Source of the DNA: Prevotellaceae bacterium
GTDB lineage: Bacteria > Bacteroidota > Bacteroidia > Bacteroidales > UBA932
Length of the DNA stretch: 9,101 bases
Assembly: GCA_031278495.1 (NCBI GenBank)
Contig: JAITKG010000103.1
Coordinates: forward strand, 1-9,101
Reading direction: 5' to 3'
Shown here: one piece after another, positions 6,069 through 9,101 of the stretch
How positions within the stretch are numbered: the stretch's first letter is position 1
Layout of the letters: each line of letters opens with the position of its first letter
Position numbers and translations under genes: made by a program
The notes under the pieces: model-generated
The model's input: only the letters and a program-made list of their open reading frames with translations
Database searches by the model: none
What the model was told of the DNA's origin: nothing

Positions 6069-7253
6069 TTATTTGATACCTAATTTTTGTTTGATAGCGG
6101 GGGGTATGGCGCTTTTATGCACGATAATATTTAAGGTTTTGTATTTCACAAATGCTTCCGAAGCATAGAGGAAGCCTTTGTATTTGCCGGTTTCGCCCCA
6201 TGAATTTTTGACCATATAATATTTAGTGCCGTTTTGGTCGTTGGCTATGCCGTAAACCAGCATGCCGTGGTCGTCGGTGGTTTCATAGTTATCGTATCCT
6301 TGCTGGCGCAGTTCCGGCGTAATGTTTTTTTCATAACCCGGTTTGTTTTTATACAGTTCCGCATCTTTATCCTTTTGCGGCAAACCCAGCCAGCGCGCCT
6401 GATCTGAGTCGGACATCTCCGCAAGGTTCACATCGGGAACGGTAGCAATGCCGTCGCGCGAAAATCCTTTCTCGCTTACATCCGCACCCCATGCAATCGT
6501 ATAGCCGTTGTTGATGCTGTAATCGAATATGCTCATAAACTCATCCAGCGGGAGGTTGTACGATTCCGACCAACGCCAGTTGTCGGGAATTTCCAATGCA
6601 AAAGCCGTGTAAAACGGCTGATGCGTAAACGAAGTCAGCGATACATAATCATCCACGCGGACGCCGAGCGACTGGAAAAAGCCCTGCGGCGTATATTCTT
6701 TACCGTTGTAGGAAAAAGTAGCCGGAAGTTTTCCCAAATACGCATCCAGGATACCGTTGAACCCGTTGAGCCATGCGGGAGAGAGTTTCCTGTTTGAATT
6801 TTTCACCACCGCTTCGGCGTAGGCTTTGGCGAGCGCATCCAGTTCGCTGTGCACATGCAGTTCTTCGCCGTATTGCAAGCCGTTCATGACAGCTTCGGGA
6901 ACAATGCCGTAGTGTTCCAATACATACAGCACATCATAGAACGAACCGCCTGCTGCAAAGTTGCCGTGACCGTGCAGGCGCACATATTTTTCGGCTTTGT
7001 CGGAATACGAATGGTGAACAACGAACATTTCCGAAAGGTCGTATTCGCCCTTGCCCAGCCGCAACAATTCCGATTCAATAAATCCCAATCCCGAAAAGCT
7101 CCAGCAGGTGCCTGAACGGTTTTGGTTTTTCACAGGCGTAACTTTCAGTTCTTTTACCGTCGTGAAAATATAGCCTTCTTCTTTCTTCCCGTCTTGCGCC
7201 AAAGCTACTGCCGCAAACGAAACTAACAATACAAGGATAATAATTTTTTTCAT
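6069..7253 (-). CDS. Secreted papain-like (C1 family) cysteine peptidase, aminopeptidase C/bleomycin-hydrolase-like
   Basis: A 394-aa exported cysteine peptidase. Residues 1-19 are a signal peptide (MKKIIILVLLVSFAAVALA|Q). The mature protein begins close to the catalytic block, with no long propeptide: VKNQNRSGTCWSFSG (41-55) supplies oxyanion-hole Gln44 and nucleophile Cys50. TTDDHGMLVYG (325-335) supplies His329 and MVKNSWG (347-353) supplies Asn350, so the catalytic triad is complete. The long insert between Cys and His and the DDHGM context resemble the C1B aminopeptidase C/bleomycin hydrolase group rather than classical papains; the C1B enzymes of Firmicutes and eukaryotes are cytosolic, so a signal peptide points to a periplasmic or outer role here. 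Substrates cannot be inferred. The ATG at 7253 has an AT-rich leader (no Shine-Dalgarno) and an excellent -7 element about 55 nt upstream. It is first in a unit with dacB, 7 nt downstream. Confidence 0.92.
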   Translation of the reverse strand: MKKIIILVLLVSFAAVALAQDGKKEEGYIFTTVKELKVTPVKNQNRSGTCWSFSGLGFIESELLRLGKGEYDLSEMFVVHHSYSDKAEKYVRLHGHGNFAAGGSFYDVLYVLEHYGIVPEAVMNGLQYGEELHVHSELDALAKAYAEAVVKNSNRKLSPAWLNGFNGILDAYLGKLPATFSYNGKEYTPQGFFQSLGVRVDDYVSLTSFTHQPFYTAFALEIPDNWRWSESYNLPLDEFMSIFDYSINNGYTIAWGADVSEKGFSRDGIATVPDVNLAEMSDSDQARWLGLPQKDKDAELYKNKPGYEKNITPELRQQGYDNYETTDDHGMLVYGIANDQNGTKYYMVKNSWGETGKYKGFLYASEAFVKYKTLNIIVHKSAIPPAIKQKLGIK

Positions 7254-7306
7254 GTGTTTATTTTTGTTGTTTTATTTACTTAGTTTATGTGTGGATTTAT
7301 CGTGTG

Positions 7307-7314
7307 CAAATATA
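7307..7314 (-). promoter_or_regulatory. Predicted -7 element of the C1 peptidase-dacB unit
   Basis: The minus strand reads TATATTTG, an exact TAnnTTTG match, 53 nt upstream of the ATG at 7253. No TTTG is found at the expected -33 distance (the DNA there is CGCAAGGGTAAATG-like), so this is only half of a consensus promoter. The predicted leader is about 45 nt, AT-rich and unstructured. Confidence 0.5.
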
Positions 7315-7526
7315 CAAAAAATACATTTACCCTTGCGTTTTTTTGTTTTCACGGTAAATTCCGCAGATTCAACCAACCGGTGCAACCGGGCTGCAAGTCG
7401 TGCTGGCTTGCCCTCTTCTCAACAGCGTTCAAAGATTTCAAGATTTAAAGTTGTATAATGGCGCGCCGGAAGGAAGTTCAAATCGCAACAGCATTTCGAG
7501 AACATTTTTATTATTTCATGGTTGCA

Positions 7527-7556
7527 TTACTATTTGAACTTACCTTCAAATAGTAA
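7527..7556. repeat. Perfect inverted repeat, 12-bp arms with 6-bp spacer
   Basis: TTACTATTTGAA (7527-7538) and TTCAAATAGTAA (7545-7556) are exact reverse complements separated by CTTACC. The element lies between divergent genes, 70 bp before the rightward -33 box and over 200 bp from the leftward -7. It has no adjacent T-tract. It could be a dimeric regulator site, or an RNA hairpin if transcribed. Confidence 0.75.
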
Positions 7557-7606
7557 GTGAATAACGGGTAAAATAAAGAAATTTTATTTTCGTTCCGGCA
7601 AATTTC

Positions 7607-7618
7607 TAATGCGCATTA
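7607..7618. promoter_or_regulatory. 12-bp palindrome just upstream of the lamin-tail promoter (candidate operator)
   Basis: TAATGCGCATTA is a perfect palindrome whose right edge lies 7 bp before the -33 TTTG at 7626. Symmetry continues outward for three T-A pairs after one mismatch (7603-7605 with 7620-7622). This position is typical of an activator or repressor dimer site, but no regulator gene is in view and binding is inferred only from symmetry and placement. Confidence 0.4.
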
Positions 7619-7625
7619 AAAAAAT

Positions 7626-7656
7626 TTTGTTTCTTCATTGAAATGCAATATATTTG
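7626..7656 (+). promoter_or_regulatory. Consensus Bacteroidota promoter for the lamin-tail protein gene
   Basis: TTTG (7626-7629), a 19-nt spacer, then TATATTTG (7649-7656) match the Bacteroidota housekeeping consensus TTTG-N19-21-TAnnTTTG at every fixed position. Transcription would start near 7662-7664, leaving a leader of only about 18 nt with no Shine-Dalgarno sequence (ACACCCCCTTTTTT before the ATG). Confidence 0.8.
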
Positions 7657-7680
7657 TATTGTAAAAACACCCCCTTTTTT

Positions 7681-9101
7681 ATGATGAAAAATTTATTCGC
7701 AGCCATTTTTTGTAGTTTTGCCTTTACTGCTTATGCGCAGTTTTCCGGCGATTTTGAAACCGGGAATTTGAACGGTTGGACGCAAACGCCTGATGACCGC
7801 TGGATCGCTTCAACCGTAAGCGCACTTTCGGGAAGTTATTCCTTAATGCATCATTCTTCAACGGCAGCTACAAGTACAGTATACCGTTCGCTTGGCGAGC
7901 TTTTGGTAAACAGGGGAAATACCACATGGCGTTTCCTGTTGCGGCATGGCTACAATCCGAGCGCTGCAAACAAATGGGCGGTATTTTTGTTCTCTAACAC
8001 TGCCGGAAGCGAATGGAAATCCGGCGGCGCATACGAAGGCTATGCAATTGGCGTGAATCAGGGAAGCGGCTACGATGATACGTTAGCCCTGTATGCCGTG
8101 CGGAATAACAGTTTTACGATTATCAGGAAAACGAACATCAATTGGGAAAAGGATATTACAATTACCGGCGTCGGCGCCATAGAAGTAGTCAGAACCGGCG
8201 AGGGCGAATGGTCGATAAAAGCGGCAACAACCGGTAATTTTGCCGGCTTGCAGCCGGTAGCGTTGCCGGTTACGCACAACAACTACAGCACGGCAAACTA
8301 TTTCGGTATCTTATATCAATGCACTGCTTCCGCCTCTACGCTGTTTTGGATAGATGATATTTCCGTATCGTTTGAGCGGATTATTCTACCAACAAAAATC
8401 AGTGCGGCGGCGCAACAGGGGCAAAATAAAATTCATGTTTCCTTCACGCAAAACATAAATATGGCAACGGTTGGCGAAGTAACAAATTATAAATTAACCT
8501 GCGCCTCTTCTACCCTCACGCCCGTGCTGGCAACCGCCGTAAACGATAAAGAAATTTTATTAACTTTCGAAAACCCGCTTCCACGCGGCAATGCCGCACT
8601 AAGCGTGGAAAAATTATTGGATGAAAATAATAATGAAGTAACCGGCGAAACAACTATCGCCATTTTTTACTTGCTTTACGGCGATGTAGTGATTAACGAA
8701 ATCATGTCTGCGCCAACGCCTTCGGCGGGTTTGCCGGAAGTTAGCTACATTGAATTATACAACCGTTTGGATATCCCCGTGCCGCTCAACGGCTGGAAAA
8801 TGGAATACAACACAACGGTTGGAAACATTGGCGCAGCTACCATTCCGGCGAACGGTTACCTGATTTTGTGCACCTCATCAGCAGTGGAAGACATGCGCGT
8901 TTTCGGGAACGTTACCGGCGTAAGTTATATTTCAAGCCTCACCAAATCGGGGAAAACACTACAGCTGAAAAGCAACGAAGGACAACTGCTTTCGCGTGTA
9001 ACTTATTCCGACCAATGGTTCGACGACGAAACCAAACGCGCCGGCGGCTGGAGTTTGGAAAAAATAGACGTAAACAATCTTTCGGAAAGCGCAGCCAACT
9101 G
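7681..9101 (+). CDS. Secreted multidomain protein with lamin-tail domain, N-terminal part
   Basis: The frame is open from tandem ATGs at 7681 and 7684 to the right edge, giving 473 residues with no stop; the true C-terminus is outside. Residues 1-19 are a signal peptide (cleavage TAYA|Q). Residues about 21-232 resemble a concanavalin/LamG-like beta-sandwich, opening FSGDFETGNLNGW and closing LFWIDDISVSF. Residues about 236-333 look like an SbsA/Big-type Ig-like domain (KIHVSFTQNINMATV, then ILLTFENPLPRGNAALSVE). Residues about 334-468 are a lamin-tail domain: GDVVINEIMSAP, YIELYNRLDIPVPLNGWKM, IPANGYLILCTSS, and GGWSLEKID near the edge. Such proteins in Bacteroidota are usually large surface proteins ending in a T9SS sorting domain, which cannot be checked here. 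No catalytic motif is seen; the exact ligand or function is unknown. It has its own consensus promoter and is transcribed away from the peptidase gene. Confidence 0.88.
   Translation, partial: MMKNLFAAIFCSFAFTAYAQFSGDFETGNLNGWTQTPDDRWIASTVSALSGSYSLMHHSSTAATSTVYRSLGELLVNRGNTTWRFLLRHGYNPSAANKWAVFLFSNTAGSEWKSGGAYEGYAIGVNQGSGYDDTLALYAVRNNSFTIIRKTNINWEKDITITGVGAIEVVRTGEGEWSIKAATTGNFAGLQPVALPVTHNNYSTANYFGILYQCTASASTLFWIDDISVSFERIILPTKISAAAQQGQNKIHVSFTQNINMATVGEVTNYKLTCASSTLTPVLATAVNDKEILLTFENPLPRGNAALSVEKLLDENNNEVTGETTIAIFYLLYGDVVINEIMSAPTPSAGLPEVSYIELYNRLDIPVPLNGWKMEYNTTVGNIGAATIPANGYLILCTSSAVEDMRVFGNVTGVSYISSLTKSGKTLQLKSNEGQLLSRVTYSDQWFDDETKRAGGWSLEKIDVNNLSESAAN

Larger units (their letters stand above)
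7254..7680. other. Divergent intergenic control region, 427 bp
   Basis: This region separates the leftward C1 peptidase gene from the rightward lamin-tail gene. It holds the leftward -7 element (7307-7314) and the rightward promoter (7626-7656). It also holds a 12-bp-arm inverted repeat (7527-7556), an all-AT stem of AAAATAAA with TTTATTTT (7570-7577 with 7583-7590), and a 12-bp palindrome (7607-7618). Between 7370 and 7450 the DNA is less AT-rich than its surroundings, with AACCGG twice at 9-bp spacing (7375-7380, 7384-7389) and a weak GCAAG/CTTGC stem; I recognise nothing there. I found no convincing gene or structured RNA. Confidence 0.6.

Noticed and set aside
7252..7458. A 68-codon plus-strand frame starting inside the C1 peptidase start codon region
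   Set aside because: It runs through the AT-rich leader and promoter of the divergent gene; its leucine/phenylalanine-rich start reflects T-rich DNA rather than a membrane protein.
7451..7460. TATAAT-like word in TTGTATAATG
   Set aside because: A sigma-70-type -10 hexamer is not the Bacteroidota consensus, and no matching upstream element or downstream gene supports it.
8070..8282. Two minus-strand frames within the lamin-tail gene
   Set aside because: They are antisense to a continuous 473-codon frame with a good promoter, signal peptide and domains.

Overview
The window looks like chromosomal DNA of a Bacteroidota bacterium, most likely order Bacteroidales. The evidence is a PorV-family type IX secretion (T9SS) outer-membrane protein, a small protein ending in a T9SS type A sorting domain, a FISUMP-type surface domain, a lamin-tail protein, and promoters of the Bacteroidota form TTTG-N19-TAnnTTTG. 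No recognisable phage, transposon, CRISPR or RNA gene is present.

Layout. Positions 2-517 hold the 3' end of a plus-strand FISUMP-domain protein gene cut by the window edge. Positions 518-767 are the gap between convergent genes, with two short tandem repeats and a terminator that can serve both strands. Positions 768-7253 hold six tightly packed minus-strand genes. In transcription order these are a secreted papain-like (C1) peptidase, a PBP4-type D-Ala-D-Ala carboxypeptidase (dacB), asparaginyl-tRNA synthetase (asnS), a small secreted T9SS cargo-like protein, porV, and ribose-5-phosphate isomerase B (rpiB). A good -7 element before the peptidase and another in the 163-nt dacB-asnS gap suggest two transcription units: peptidase-dacB and asnS-cargo-porV-rpiB. 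Positions 7254-7680 are a divergent control region with several inverted repeats and a consensus promoter firing rightwards. From 7681 to the right edge runs a large secreted protein with a lamin-tail domain, incomplete at its C-terminus.

How the genes fit together. Five of the eight genes are predicted to be exported: the peptidase, dacB, the cargo, porV and the lamin-tail protein. The visible end of the FISUMP gene is also typical of surface proteins. PorV is the outer-membrane shuttle that receives T9SS cargo. The 238-aa sorting-domain protein encoded 18 nt upstream of it is a candidate cargo or accessory subunit, and the lamin-tail protein may be another cargo whose C-terminus is not visible. 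asnS and rpiB are housekeeping genes that share the transcription unit with the secretion genes.

I see no clear novel multi-gene system. The points most worth a second look are the cargo-porV pairing without an adjacent porU, the palindrome-rich divergent control region, and the heptamer/octamer tandem repeats beside the convergent terminator.
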